Positions 33,156 to 42,579 of a DNA stretch of 48,247 nt are shown here, in pieces. Location: the NCBI GenBank assembly GCA_966185765.1, contig CBIFVZ010000020.1, positions 1 to 48,247 of the forward strand, written 5' to 3'. The notes beneath the pieces are model-generated. The model did no database searches. It had not been told where the DNA came from and saw nothing but the letters and a program-made list of their open reading frames with translations. Both the position numbers and the translations under genes were made by a program. Within the stretch, counting starts at the first letter, position 1. Every line of letters begins with the position of its first letter. The DNA comes from CBIFVZ01 sp966185765. Lineage in GTDB: Bacteria > Pseudomonadota > Gammaproteobacteria > Enterobacterales > Enterobacteriaceae.

Positions 33156-34496
33156 TTGAGTACGTTAACGTTAGTTTTAACGGCAGTGGGATCGGTATTG
33201 CTCCTGTTGTTTTTAGTGATGAAGGCGCGTATGCACGCCTTTGTTGCTTTGATGGTGGTGTCTATTGGCGCAGGTATTTTCTCCGGCATGCCGCTGGATA
33301 AAATCGCCGAGACGATGGAAAAAGGCATGGGCGGTACGCTCGGCTTTCTGGCTGTGGTGGTGGCACTCGGTGCCATGTTCGGCAAGATCCTGCACGAAAC
33401 CGGTGCTGTCGATCAGATTGCAGTGAAGATGCTGAAATCCTTCGGGCATAACCGTGCCCATTATGCCATTGGCCTGGCCGGGCTTATTTGCGCGCTGCCG
33501 CTGTTCTTTGAAGTGGCGATTGTGCTGCTGATTAGCGTGGCGTTCTCTATGGCGCGCCACACTGGTACTAATCTGGTGAAGCTGGTCATTCCGTTGTTTG
33601 CCGGTGTGGCGGCAGCGGCGGCGTTTCTGGTGCCAGGGCCAGCGCCAATGCTGCTGGCCTCCCAGATGCACGCCGATTTTGGCTGGATGATCCTCATTGG
33701 CCTGTGTGCTGCTATTCCGGGAATGCTGATAGCCGGACCGCTGTTTGGTAGCTTTATCAGCCGTCACGTTGAACTGCACATTCCGCAGGATATTACCGAG
33801 CCGCACTTAGGTGAGGGCAAGTTGCCGTCGTTTGGTTTTAGCCTGTCGCTGATTCTGCTGCCGCTGGTGTTGGTAGGGATGAAAACAATCGCCGCACGCT
33901 TTACCACGGAAGGTTCTTCGCTCTACCAGTGGCTGGAGTTTATCGGCCATCCGTTCACCGCCATCCTGGTGGCGTGTCTGGTCGCGATATACGGCCTGGC
34001 GATGCGTCAGGGTATGGCGAAAGACCGCGTGATGGAAATCTGCGGTCACGCGCTACAACCGGCGGGGATTATTCTGCTGGTGATTGGTGCAGGCGGCGTG
34101 TTCAAGCAGGTGCTGGTCGATTCCGGCGTCGGCCCGGCGCTGGGAGAGGCGCTTACCGGAATGGGTCTGCCGATTGCGCTGACGTGCTTTGTGCTGGCGG
34201 CGGCGGTGCGCATCATTCAGGGTTCCGCCACGGTTGCCTGCCTGACTGCGGTCGGTCTGGTGATGCCGGTGATTGAGAACCTTAACTACAGCGGCGCGCA
34301 GATGGCTGCGCTGTCTGTCTGTATCGCCGGAGGCTCGATTGTCGTGAGCCATGTCAACGACGCGGGCTTCTGGTTGTTTGGTAAATTTACCGGCGCGACA
34401 GAAGGCCAGACCCTGAAAACCTGGACGATGATGGAAACCCTCCTCGGTACCGTGGGTGCGCTGGTGGGGATGATGGCGTTTAGCCTGCTGTCGTAA
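33156..34496 (+). CDS. gntU: Low-affinity gluconate transporter GntU
   Basis: 446 residues, TTG start preceded by AAGG. GntP-family gluconate:proton symporter with a dozen or more membrane segments; MGGTLGFLAVVVALGAMFGK and HETGAVDQIA match E. coli GntU nearly residue by residue. It is co-transcribed with gntK and is followed by an unusual cluster of hairpins. Confidence 0.96.
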   Translation: MSTLTLVLTAVGSVLLLLFLVMKARMHAFVALMVVSIGAGIFSGMPLDKIAETMEKGMGGTLGFLAVVVALGAMFGKILHETGAVDQIAVKMLKSFGHNRAHYAIGLAGLICALPLFFEVAIVLLISVAFSMARHTGTNLVKLVIPLFAGVAAAAAFLVPGPAPMLLASQMHADFGWMILIGLCAAIPGMLIAGPLFGSFISRHVELHIPQDITEPHLGEGKLPSFGFSLSLILLPLVLVGMKTIAARFTTEGSSLYQWLEFIGHPFTAILVACLVAIYGLAMRQGMAKDRVMEICGHALQPAGIILLVIGAGGVFKQVLVDSGVGPALGEALTGMGLPIALTCFVLAAAVRIIQGSATVACLTAVGLVMPVIENLNYSGAQMAALSVCIAGGSIVVSHVNDAGFWLFGKFTGATEGQTLKTWTMMETLLGTVGALVGMMAFSLLS

Positions 34497-34519
34497 TGGT
34501 GTTATCTTGTGGTAATAAA

Positions 34520-34707
34520 AATGCCGACGTCAGTCGGCATTGAGACTGATGCCTTACCTCATCCTGTCTCAGACAGGGTGAATGACACCCAATAAAAAAT
34601 AAGGAAAATCAATTCATTGATTTTCGCCTGCTCACCACAAAGAAGGAAAAACCACGTTTTTCCTTCTTTGTCAGCAATCTGAATGCCGACGTCAGTCGGC
34701 ATTTTTT
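34520..34707 (+). repeat. Cluster of six inverted repeats downstream of gntU
   Basis: Six perfect inverted repeats lie in 190 bases: AATGCCGAC-GTCA-GTCGGCATT at 34520-34541 and again at 34682-34703; CCTGTCT/AGACAGG (34563-34577); GGGTG/CACCC (34576-34590), which overlaps the previous one; GAAAATCAAT/ATTGATTTTC (34604-34625); and a 16-base stem at 34637-34652 with 34656-34671. Only the last copy of the first hairpin is followed by TTTTTT and is a standard terminator (34682-34707). The identical outer hairpins suggest duplication around an inserted piece. Confidence 0.85.
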
Positions 34708-34823
34708 ATGTCTGCCATTTATAAGCACACGACAGGTCGATGTGCACCGGCAGAGTGAATACACGCAAGTCTATTCTATAAACGGCATCATTGTCGGTGA
34801 TGCCGGATTTACCTCAGAGCCGG

Positions 34824-35948
34824 TCAGAGAGCCTTATGCTGGCGCGACGCGAGTGCGTCGCGAAATAAAACGACCGCACAGGATAACGCGAAACCTGACA
34901 GGGCAAAAAGCATGACAATCAGGGGCTTTTGGGGGCCATTGTGCGTGATGGGCTGCGAAGGCGTCGCCTGATATTTAAAAGGTTGAAATGTGATGTTATC
35001 AACGTTCAGTTCATCCAGCTTTTGGATAATGAATGTACGGTTTAAAATATCATTATTGATTAAAGCTATATCAGTTATTGCGCTTTCTATTTGCAACTTA
35101 TTAGATATTGCATCAACGTTCTGTAGTAGTGTTGAAGGAACGTTATCGCCGGGGGCGTGATGCGCATTGTCACCCGGTTTTGCAGATATGGCATGCGAGT
35201 TTAACACGTCATTAATCCCTTGCGCTTTCGCTGCCAGGATGTTTTCTAATTTTGCCTGATCTATTTCTAAGCGTTTTTTTTCAAACTGGCTCTTGTTTTT
35301 TATTTTGGCATTTAAATTGCTGAGTGTTTCAGCAACAACCATGCCAGAGATATGGTCGATATAATTTTTCAATAATGCTTTTGCATCATCTGGTGAGTCA
35401 GCGGTGAACTTAAGCGTCCAGGCTGTGAACAGATCGGAGGCGTTTCGTTTATTCTGTCGGCTGTCTTCGGAATACATATTACTGGCGAGGGAAGAAAGTA
35501 AATTATATGTTTTATCTGCATCCAGTTTTTTATCTGTTATTTTTCGATGGACATATTCATTTGCTAAAAGGAAGTTTTCTATTTCATCTTTAGATTTGAA
35601 TTTTTTAATAAAAGAATTAAACACATCTTTCTGATTGAGGTTTGGCTCAATTTCCAGAGCCTCCGCGTCAGAGATTTTTTTATTCAACTCCTGCCACTGA
35701 ATATCCTCTGCTGGTGTGATGGTGCTTTCGCTGGTCCACGCTTTTGGCATGAACAGTGTAAATAAAAAAGCAATTAATATCGAAATTAACGTTGCGGAGA
35801 CAATCGTTTTTTTATTTTTAGCGAGTGTTGCGATAATGTTGAACATATCAATGTCGCCACTCTGGTAATTGTCGGTGTTGTAATGATGAAGTGGCGGCAG
35901 GTTATTGTTTGGCTGATGTTTCGGGGAATGAAGTTTGCTAGTAATCAT
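34824..35948 (-). CDS. FepE/Wzz-type O-antigen chain-length regulator
   Basis: 374 residues; FepE of E. coli has 377. Wzz architecture: first membrane segment near 47-67, a long periplasmic helical domain, and a second membrane segment near 340-360. FepE-like stretches are MPKAWTSESTITPAEDIQWQ, VFNSFIKKFKSKDEIENFL and FQPFKYQATPSQP followed by NGP. These proteins set the length of lipopolysaccharide O chains; FepE-type ones specify very long chains. The gene is clearly AT-rich and sits alone between gntU and yhgN, where E. coli has nothing, so it was probably acquired. E. coli fepE itself lies elsewhere, by the enterobactin genes. Confidence 0.87.
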   Translation of the reverse strand: MITSKLHSPKHQPNNNLPPLHHYNTDNYQSGDIDMFNIIATLAKNKKTIVSATLISILIAFLFTLFMPKAWTSESTITPAEDIQWQELNKKISDAEALEIEPNLNQKDVFNSFIKKFKSKDEIENFLLANEYVHRKITDKKLDADKTYNLLSSLASNMYSEDSRQNKRNASDLFTAWTLKFTADSPDDAKALLKNYIDHISGMVVAETLSNLNAKIKNKSQFEKKRLEIDQAKLENILAAKAQGINDVLNSHAISAKPGDNAHHAPGDNVPSTLLQNVDAISNKLQIESAITDIALINNDILNRTFIIQKLDELNVDNITFQPFKYQATPSQPITHNGPQKPLIVMLFALSGFALSCAVVLFRDALASRQHKAL

Positions 35949-36235
35949 TTGTCACTCAAATAGTTAACTGATTTACCTTCTGAATATTTAAAAGTGAACT
36001 TTGATTGCAGATACCTTGCAAAGCGTCGTAGATTCCGTCTATGAACTTAGTAAACATGCGAAGAAGGGCGCGGGATAATGACTGACCGTTATCATAACAA
36101 AGATTTTTTTTGGATTGTTCTTATTGTTCCGTCTGTTTTATCGTCATAAGAGATGATATTTCCCTTGAGCATTAAATAATGATTGAGTGAAATATCCTTT
36201 ATTTTAGAGATCAGTGGCATTATCAAACCGCCATA
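35949..36235. other. AT-rich region upstream of the wzz-like gene
   Basis: No gene seen. It should hold the promoter of the wzz-like gene on the minus strand; no clear boxes stand out. Confidence 0.4.
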
Positions 36236-36270
36236 ATAAATAAGAAGGCGCAGCAGTATGTCGCTGCGCC
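36236..36270 (-). terminator. yhgN terminator
   Basis: On the minus strand GGCGCAGC and GCTGCGCC (plus-strand 36263-36270 and 36247-36254) form an 8-base stem followed by TTCTTATTTATT. It lies just after the yhgN stop codon. Confidence 0.7.
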
Positions 36271-36284
36271 TGTGGCGGAGTCTG

Positions 36285-36878
36285 TTAACCCCGCATCCAC
36301 GCCCGAATCCCGTCCAGGAACATCTGCGTTGCCAGCATCACCAGAATGAGACCCATCAGGCGTTCCAGCGCGTTTACGCCCTTTTCACCGAGCAGGCGTA
36401 GGAACAACGAGGACTGCAACAGAATAGCTACCGTGCCGCCCCAGGCAATCAGCAGCGCAATCACCAGTGACCCCATCTGTCCTGGATACTGGTGTGAGAG
36501 CAGCATGAGGGTGGCGAGCAGCGTTGGGCCTGCAACCAGCGGGATAGCCAGCGGCACAATAAACGGCTCTTCGCCCGCCGGTAACCCGCTGGCGTTGCCT
36601 TCATGGCTGGGGAAAATCATGCGAATGGCAATCAAAAACAAAATGATACCGCCGGAAATCGACACCGTTTCCGCTCGCAGATTGAGGAAGGCGAGGATTT
36701 TTTCACCGGCAAACAGAAAAATTAGCATCAGCAGCAGGGCGATGAGCAGCTCGCGGATCATAATTATCCGCCGCCGCTTCGGCTCGGTGTGCTTTAGCAC
36801 CGACATAAAAATCGGCAAATTGCCCAGTGGGTCCATAATCAGTATCAGTAGCACCGCCGCAGAAATAATGTCACTCAT
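36285..36878 (-). CDS. yhgN: MarC-family inner-membrane protein YhgN
   Basis: 197 residues, the E. coli length when started at MSDIISAAVLLILIMDPLGN. Six hydrophobic helices; DPLGNLPIF is the family hallmark. Transport function is not established; an older link of MarC to drug resistance was withdrawn. It is divergent from asd, as in E. coli. A longer reading to 36929 is possible but has no family support. Confidence 0.93.
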   Translation of the reverse strand: MSDIISAAVLLILIMDPLGNLPIFMSVLKHTEPKRRRIIMIRELLIALLLMLIFLFAGEKILAFLNLRAETVSISGGIILFLIAIRMIFPSHEGNASGLPAGEEPFIVPLAIPLVAGPTLLATLMLLSHQYPGQMGSLVIALLIAWGGTVAILLQSSLFLRLLGEKGVNALERLMGLILVMLATQMFLDGIRAWMRG

Positions 36879-37032
36879 AACAGTCAACACCCCGAGAATT
36901 AGCGCCGTTTCTAATGGCACAACGATCATTGATTAATTTAACTTGCGACTTTAGCCACATTTTGTATGTTGGAAGACTACCAGTTACCCCGCTGGGACGC
37001 ACAGAACACAAAACCTCTCAGGATTACTCGCT

Positions 37033-38136
37033 ATGAAAAATGTTGGTTTTATCGGTTGGCGTGGCATGGTTGGCTCCGTGCTGATGCAGCGCATGACGCA
37101 GGAGCGTGACTTTGACGCCATCCGCCCTGTCTTTTTCTCTACTTCTCAGCATGGCCAGGCGGCACCTACGGTGGGCGGCCATAACGGCACGTTGCAGGAC
37201 GCTTACGATATTGAGGCGCTCAGGGCGCTGGATATTATCGTAACCTGCCAGGGCGGCGATTATACCAACGATATCTACCCGAAGCTGCGTGAAAGCGGCT
37301 GGCAGGGTTACTGGATTGACGCGGCGTCGTCGTTGCGCATGAAAGAGGATGCGGTCATCATTCTCGACCCGGTGAACCAGCATGTGATTGATGCCGCGCT
37401 CAACCGTGGCGTCAAAACGTTTGTTGGCGGCAACTGTACCGTAAGCCTGATGCTGATGTCGCTGGGCGGCCTGTTTGCAGAAGACCTGGTCGACTGGGTA
37501 TCGGTTGCGACTTACCAGGCGGCATCCGGCGGCGGCGCGCGCCATATGCGTGAACTGCTGGTGCAGATGGGCATGTTGCACACAAGCGTTGCCCGGGAGC
37601 TTCAGGACCCGGCGTCCGCCATTCTTGATATTGAGCGCAACGTTACCGAGCTTACTCGTAGCGGTACGTTGCCTGCGGACAACTTCGGCGTACCGCTGGC
37701 CGGTAGCCTGATTCCGTGGATTGATAAGCAGCTCGACAACGGTCAGAGCCGTGAGGAATGGAAAGGCCAGGCCGAGACCAACAAAATCCTCGCGACCACG
37801 CAGCCGATTGTGGTAGATGGCCTGTGCGTGCGCGTTGGCGCGCTGCGCTGCCACAGCCAGGCGTTTACGCTTAAGCTTAAAAAAGATGTGTCGCTGGCAA
37901 GCGTTGAGCAACTGCTGGCGGCCCACAACGAGTGGGTGAAGGTGGTGCCTAACGATCGCGAACTGACCATGCGTGAGCTTACCCCGGCTGCTGTTACCGG
38001 CACGCTGACTACGCCGGTCGGACGCCTGCGCAAGCTCAACATGGGGCCTGAATATCTCAGCGCCTTTACCGTGGGCGACCAACTGCTGTGGGGTGCGGCC
38101 GAGCCGCTGCGCCGTATGTTGCGACACCTGGCTTAA
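37033..38136 (+). CDS. asd: Aspartate-semialdehyde dehydrogenase
   Basis: 367 residues as in E. coli. NADP site GWRGMVGSVLMQRM at the N-terminus and catalytic C135 in GGNCTVSLML. It reduces aspartyl phosphate to the semialdehyde feeding lysine, diaminopimelate, threonine and methionine synthesis. The gene stands alone with its own terminator. The long reverse-strand frame over it is a shadow. Confidence 0.98.
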   Translation: MKNVGFIGWRGMVGSVLMQRMTQERDFDAIRPVFFSTSQHGQAAPTVGGHNGTLQDAYDIEALRALDIIVTCQGGDYTNDIYPKLRESGWQGYWIDAASSLRMKEDAVIILDPVNQHVIDAALNRGVKTFVGGNCTVSLMLMSLGGLFAEDLVDWVSVATYQAASGGGARHMRELLVQMGMLHTSVARELQDPASAILDIERNVTELTRSGTLPADNFGVPLAGSLIPWIDKQLDNGQSREEWKGQAETNKILATTQPIVVDGLCVRVGALRCHSQAFTLKLKKDVSLASVEQLLAAHNEWVKVVPNDRELTMRELTPAAVTGTLTTPVGRLRKLNMGPEYLSAFTVGDQLLWGAAEPLRRMLRHLA

Positions 38137-38153
38137 GTCTCATTTCTGATATT

Positions 38154-38178
38154 AAGGAGCCGAAAGGCTCCTTTTTTT
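38154..38178 (+). terminator. asd terminator
   Basis: AAGGAGCC (38154-38161) pairs with GGCTCCTT around GAAA and runs into seven T. Separates asd from the glycogen operon. Confidence 0.92.
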
Positions 38179-38404
38179 GTTCAGGTTTTGTCCAGGATTA
38201 ATTTTTATTAAAGAAAACCTGTTTTTAACCCGGCAGTTGCCAACCGTTGACTATGCTTTTCAGAGGGTGAAGCACGCAGGAACGTGCCTTTTTGCACAAC
38301 ACGCGTTCTTCGCACGAACCCGCATAGCCCAACTCCGGTGACGTTTGCCGCACGCGCATCGCGCGCGCTGGCGGCGAGCGCCCATAAAAACAGGATGGTT
38401 CCGC

Positions 38405-40600
38405 ATGTCTGTTCGTGCACATAAAGACATTATTGATGCGCTTATTGCTGGTCACTTTGCCGACCCTTTCTCGGTGCTGGGTATGCACAGCACCGATCAG
38501 GGTCTTGAGGTACGTGCGTTATTGCCTGACGCCACTGAGGTGTGGGTGATTGAGTCCAAAAACGGGCGTAAGGTCGGCAAGCTTGAATGCCTGGATTCGC
38601 GCGGTTTTTTCAGCGCCGTACTGCCGCGGCGCAAAACGCCGTTTCGCTACCAGCTGGCGGTGCTCTGGCACGGCCAACAAAACCTGATTGACGACCCTTA
38701 CCGCTTTGGCCGACTACTGCCCGAGCTGGACAGCTGGCTGTTGTCGGAAGGGACGCACCTGCGTCCGTGGGAAGTGCTTGGTGCGCACGCGGCCACGCTC
38801 GATGGTGTGTCCGGTACGCGTTTCGCCGTCTGGGCGCCCAACGCGCAACGCGTGTCGGTGGTGGGTCAGTTTAACTACTGGGATGGCCGTCGCCACCCTA
38901 TGCGTCTGCTGCGTGAAAGCGGCATCTGGGAGTTGTTTGTACCCGCCGCCTGGCCCGGACAGCTGTATAAATTTGAGATGATTGACGCCCACGGTGAGCT
39001 GCGTATCAAGGCCGATCCTTATGCCTTTGAGGCCGAGATGCGCCCGGATACTGCCTCACTTATCTGCGGCTTGCCGGATAAGGTTGCGCCGTGCCCGGCA
39101 CGCCAGCGCGCCAATCAGCTTGACGCCCCTATTTCCATTTACGAAGTCCATCTTGGCTCCTGGCGTCGCCACAGCGACAACAACTTCTGGCTCAGCTACC
39201 GCGAGCTGGCAGAGCAGCTCATCCCTTACGTTAAAGATATGGGCTTTACCCATATTGAGCTGCTGCCGGTGAGTGAACATCCGTTTGACGGCAGCTGGGG
39301 CTATCAGCCGCTGGGTCTGTACGCGCCCACGCGGCGTTTCGGCACGCGCGATGAGTTCCGCTATTTTATCAGCGCGGCCCACGCCGCCGGGCTTAACGTT
39401 ATCCTCGACTGGGTGCCGGGCCATTTCCCGTCGGATGATTTTGGTCTGGCGCGTTTTGACGGCACGCCGCTCTATGAGCACAGCGATCCGCGTGAGGGCT
39501 TTCACCAGGACTGGAATACGCTGATTTATAACTATGGCCGCAATGAGGTTCGCAACTACCTGATTGGCAACGCGCTGTACTGGATGGAACGTTTCGGGAT
39601 TGATGCCCTGCGCGTGGATGCGGTGGCGTCGATGATCTATCGCGATTACAGCCGCGAAGAGGGCGAGTGGCTTCCTAACGCTCACGGCGGGCGTGAGAAC
39701 CTGGAAGCGGTTTCGTTCTTGCGCGAAACCAACCGCATCATCGGTGAGCAGGTTCAGGGGGCGGTCACGATGGCCGAAGAGTCCACCGATTTCGCCGGTG
39801 TCTCGCGCCCGCCGTCGATGGGCGGGCTGGGTTTCTGGTTTAAGTGGAACCTCGGCTGGATGCACGACACGCTGGACTACATGAAGCTCGACCCGGTGTA
39901 CCGCCAGTATCACCACGACAAACTGACCTTTGGCATGCTCTACAACTACACCGAGAACTTTGTGCTGCCGCTCTCGCATGACGAAGTGGTGCACGGAAAA
40001 AAATCGCTTCTCGACCGCATGCCGGGCGATGCATGGCAGCGGTTTGCCAGCCTGCGCGCCTATTACGGCTGGATGTGGGCCTTTCCGGGTAAGAAACTGC
40101 TGTTTATGGGCAACGAGTTTGCTCAGGGACGTGAGTGGAATCACGATACCAGCCTTGACTGGCACCTGCTGGAAGGCGGCGACAACTGGCACCACGGCGT
40201 GCAGCGACTGGTGCGTGACCTGAACGCGAGCTATCGCCACCACAAAGCGCTGCACCAGCTTGATTTTGACCCGTACGGCTTTGAATGGCTGGTGGTTGAT
40301 GACAAGGCCCGCTCGGTATTTGTGTTTGTGCGCCGCGACGCCGAGGGCAACGAAATCATTGTTGCCAGCAATTTTACCCCTGTACCGCGTTACGAATACC
40401 GTTTTGGTATCAACCAGCCCGGGCGCTGGCGCGAGATAGTGAATACCGACTCCGGGCATTACCACGGCAGTAATGCGGGCAACAGTGGGCGCGTTGACAG
40501 TGAGGCGGTCGCAAGCCACGGGCGTGAGCACTCGTTGTGCCTTACGCTGCCGCCGCTCTCCACCCTCTGGTTGATGCGGGAAGGTGAATCATGCAACTGA
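38405..40600 (+). CDS. glgB: 1,4-alpha-glucan branching enzyme
   Basis: 731 residues (728 in E. coli). Start ATG 38405 follows AGGA; an upstream frame reaches 38345. Two N-terminal CBM48-like modules, then the GH13 barrel with the acids in DALRVDAVASM (nucleophile Asp), TMAEEST (acid Glu) and LSHDEVVHG (Asp). It makes alpha-1,6 branches in glycogen. About 225 gene-free bases upstream should hold the promoter. Overlaps glgX by ten bases. Confidence 0.98.
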   Translation: MSVRAHKDIIDALIAGHFADPFSVLGMHSTDQGLEVRALLPDATEVWVIESKNGRKVGKLECLDSRGFFSAVLPRRKTPFRYQLAVLWHGQQNLIDDPYRFGRLLPELDSWLLSEGTHLRPWEVLGAHAATLDGVSGTRFAVWAPNAQRVSVVGQFNYWDGRRHPMRLLRESGIWELFVPAAWPGQLYKFEMIDAHGELRIKADPYAFEAEMRPDTASLICGLPDKVAPCPARQRANQLDAPISIYEVHLGSWRRHSDNNFWLSYRELAEQLIPYVKDMGFTHIELLPVSEHPFDGSWGYQPLGLYAPTRRFGTRDEFRYFISAAHAAGLNVILDWVPGHFPSDDFGLARFDGTPLYEHSDPREGFHQDWNTLIYNYGRNEVRNYLIGNALYWMERFGIDALRVDAVASMIYRDYSREEGEWLPNAHGGRENLEAVSFLRETNRIIGEQVQGAVTMAEESTDFAGVSRPPSMGGLGFWFKWNLGWMHDTLDYMKLDPVYRQYHHDKLTFGMLYNYTENFVLPLSHDEVVHGKKSLLDRMPGDAWQRFASLRAYYGWMWAFPGKKLLFMGNEFAQGREWNHDTSLDWHLLEGGDNWHHGVQRLVRDLNASYRHHKALHQLDFDPYGFEWLVVDDKARSVFVFVRRDAEGNEIIVASNFTPVPRYEYRFGINQPGRWREIVNTDSGHYHGSNAGNSGRVDSEAVASHGREHSLCLTLPPLSTLWLMREGESCN

Positions 40601-42570
40601 TGTCAGGACAAGACACCCCCGATGGTGCGTGGTACGACGGTAACGGCGTAAATTTCACGCTGTTCTCCGCGCACGCAGAACAGGTAGAACTGTGCCTGTT
40701 TGACGCCGAAGGCAACGAAACGCGCCACACGTTGCCTGCACGCAGTGGTGATATCTGGCATGGTTACCTGCCTGGTGCACGCCCCGGGTTGCGCTACGGC
40801 TATCGGGTGCATGGCCCGTGGCGCCCTGCGCAGGGCCACCGCTTTAACCCGGCCAAGCTGCTGCTGGACCCCTGCGCACGCGCGGTGGAAGGCGGCGAGG
40901 TTGATGGTCCGCTGCTGCACGGCGGCGTTGATACACCCGACCCGCACGACAGTGCGCCTGTGATGCCAAAGTGCATTGTGGTGGCCGACAACTATAACTG
41001 GCAGGATGATAAGCCGCCACGCACGCCGTGGGGCGAGACGGTGATTTACGAAGCGCACGTGCGGGGTTTAACCCTGCTTCACCCGCAACTGCCCCAGGCG
41101 CTGCGGGGAACCTGGGGAGCGCTCGCTCACCCTTTGATGATTGATTACTTCAAACGTCTGGGCATTAGCGCGCTGGAGCTGCTGCCGGTGTCGCGCTTTA
41201 GCAGTGAACCACGTTTGCACCAGCTGGGGCTTTCTAATTACTGGGGCTACAACCCGCTGGTGTTTGGTGCGCTGGAACCGCGCTACAGCGTCAGCGGCGA
41301 CCCGCTGGTGGCGCTCAATGAGTTTCGCGATGCCGTCAAAGCGCTGCACCGCGCTGGCATTGAGGTCATTCTGGATATCGTGCTTAACCATACGGCGGAG
41401 CTGGATCTTGAAGGCCCGACGGTCTCATTACGCGGCATTGATAACCGCAGCTACTACTGGTTGCAGGACAATGGCGATTACCAGAACTGGACCGGCTGCG
41501 GTAACACCGTCAACCTGAATCTGCCTGCGGGTGTTCGTCTGGCTCTCAACGCGCTGCGCTGGTGGGTACAGCGTTGTCACGTTGACGGTTTTCGCTTTGA
41601 TCTGGCGAGCGTCATGGGGCGCACGCCGGATTTTCGCCGCGACGCGCCGCTGTTTGACGCCATTGCTCAGGACCCGGTGCTCTCGCAGGTCAAACTGATT
41701 GCTGAGCCGTGGGATATTGGCCCGGGCGGTTACCAGGTTGGCAATTTTCCGCGGCCCTTTGCCGAGTGGAACGATCATTTTCGCGACGGTACGCGCCGCT
41801 TCTGGCTTCAGCGTTCGGCTTCGCGCGGTGAACTGGCGTGCCGCTTTGCCGCCTCAAGCGATATCTTTGCCCACGATGGACGCAGACCGAGCGCGTCCAT
41901 CAACTTTGTTACCGCTCACGATGGCTTCACGTTACGCGATTGCGTCAGCTTCAACGACAAGCACAACGAGGCCAACGGCGAAGAGAACCGCGACGGCACC
42001 AACAGCAATTTTAGCGACAACCACGGTGTGGAAGGACCCACGACCACGCTATCCATTATTGAGCGGCGTCGCGCCAGCGCCCATGCGCTGTTGACCACGT
42101 TACTGTTATCGCAGGGTACGCCGATGCTGTTGGCAGGTGACGAGCACGGTCACAGCCAGCATGGCAACAATAATGCCTATTGTCAGGATAACGCCCTGAC
42201 CTGGCTTGACTGGTCGCAGGCTAATCCAGGTTTAACCCACTTTACCGCGCAGTTGATTCACCTGCGCCGCCAGATCCCGGCACTTACCGCCGACGGCTGG
42301 TGGCAGGAAGGGGATGGCAACGTTCAGTGGCTTAACCTGCAAGGTCAGCCCCTTACGGGTGATGACTGGCAGCACGGCGTGCCGGTGATGCAAATTCTGC
42401 TCAGCGGGCGTTGGCTGATTGCGCTTAACGCCAGTACAGAGGTCGTTGAAATCACATTACCAGCGGGGGAATGGCGTGCGGTTCCCCCTTTTGCCGGGGA
42501 TGATAACCCGGTTGTCATGGCGGTATGGCAGGGGCCTGCGCACGGCGCGTGCGTCTTTCGTAAGTCGTAA
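40591..42570 (+). CDS. glgX: Glycogen debranching enzyme GlgX
   Basis: 659 residues (657 in E. coli). GH13 isoamylase-type enzyme with CBM48 and catalytic barrel: DGFRFDLASVMG (nucleophile), LIAEPWD (acid) and VTAHDGFTLRD. It removes short limit-dextrin branches left by GlgP. Begins inside the end of glgB and is followed by glgC after nine bases. Confidence 0.97.
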   Translation: MQLMSGQDTPDGAWYDGNGVNFTLFSAHAEQVELCLFDAEGNETRHTLPARSGDIWHGYLPGARPGLRYGYRVHGPWRPAQGHRFNPAKLLLDPCARAVEGGEVDGPLLHGGVDTPDPHDSAPVMPKCIVVADNYNWQDDKPPRTPWGETVIYEAHVRGLTLLHPQLPQALRGTWGALAHPLMIDYFKRLGISALELLPVSRFSSEPRLHQLGLSNYWGYNPLVFGALEPRYSVSGDPLVALNEFRDAVKALHRAGIEVILDIVLNHTAELDLEGPTVSLRGIDNRSYYWLQDNGDYQNWTGCGNTVNLNLPAGVRLALNALRWWVQRCHVDGFRFDLASVMGRTPDFRRDAPLFDAIAQDPVLSQVKLIAEPWDIGPGGYQVGNFPRPFAEWNDHFRDGTRRFWLQRSASRGELACRFAASSDIFAHDGRRPSASINFVTAHDGFTLRDCVSFNDKHNEANGEENRDGTNSNFSDNHGVEGPTTTLSIIERRRASAHALLTTLLLSQGTPMLLAGDEHGHSQHGNNNAYCQDNALTWLDWSQANPGLTHFTAQLIHLRRQIPALTADGWWQEGDGNVQWLNLQGQPLTGDDWQHGVPVMQILLSGRWLIALNASTEVVEITLPAGEWRAVPPFAGDDNPVVMAVWQGPAHGACVFRKS

Positions 42571-42579
42571 GGAGCGATT

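Noticed and set aside
37024..38127. 367-codon open frame on the minus strand over asd
   Set aside because: Mirror of the asd reading frame; composition is typical of an antisense shadow.
39056..40531. 491-codon open frame on the minus strand inside glgB
   Set aside because: It is antisense to a highly conserved glgB, has no ribosome binding site or family resemblance, and follows from GC-rich codon use.
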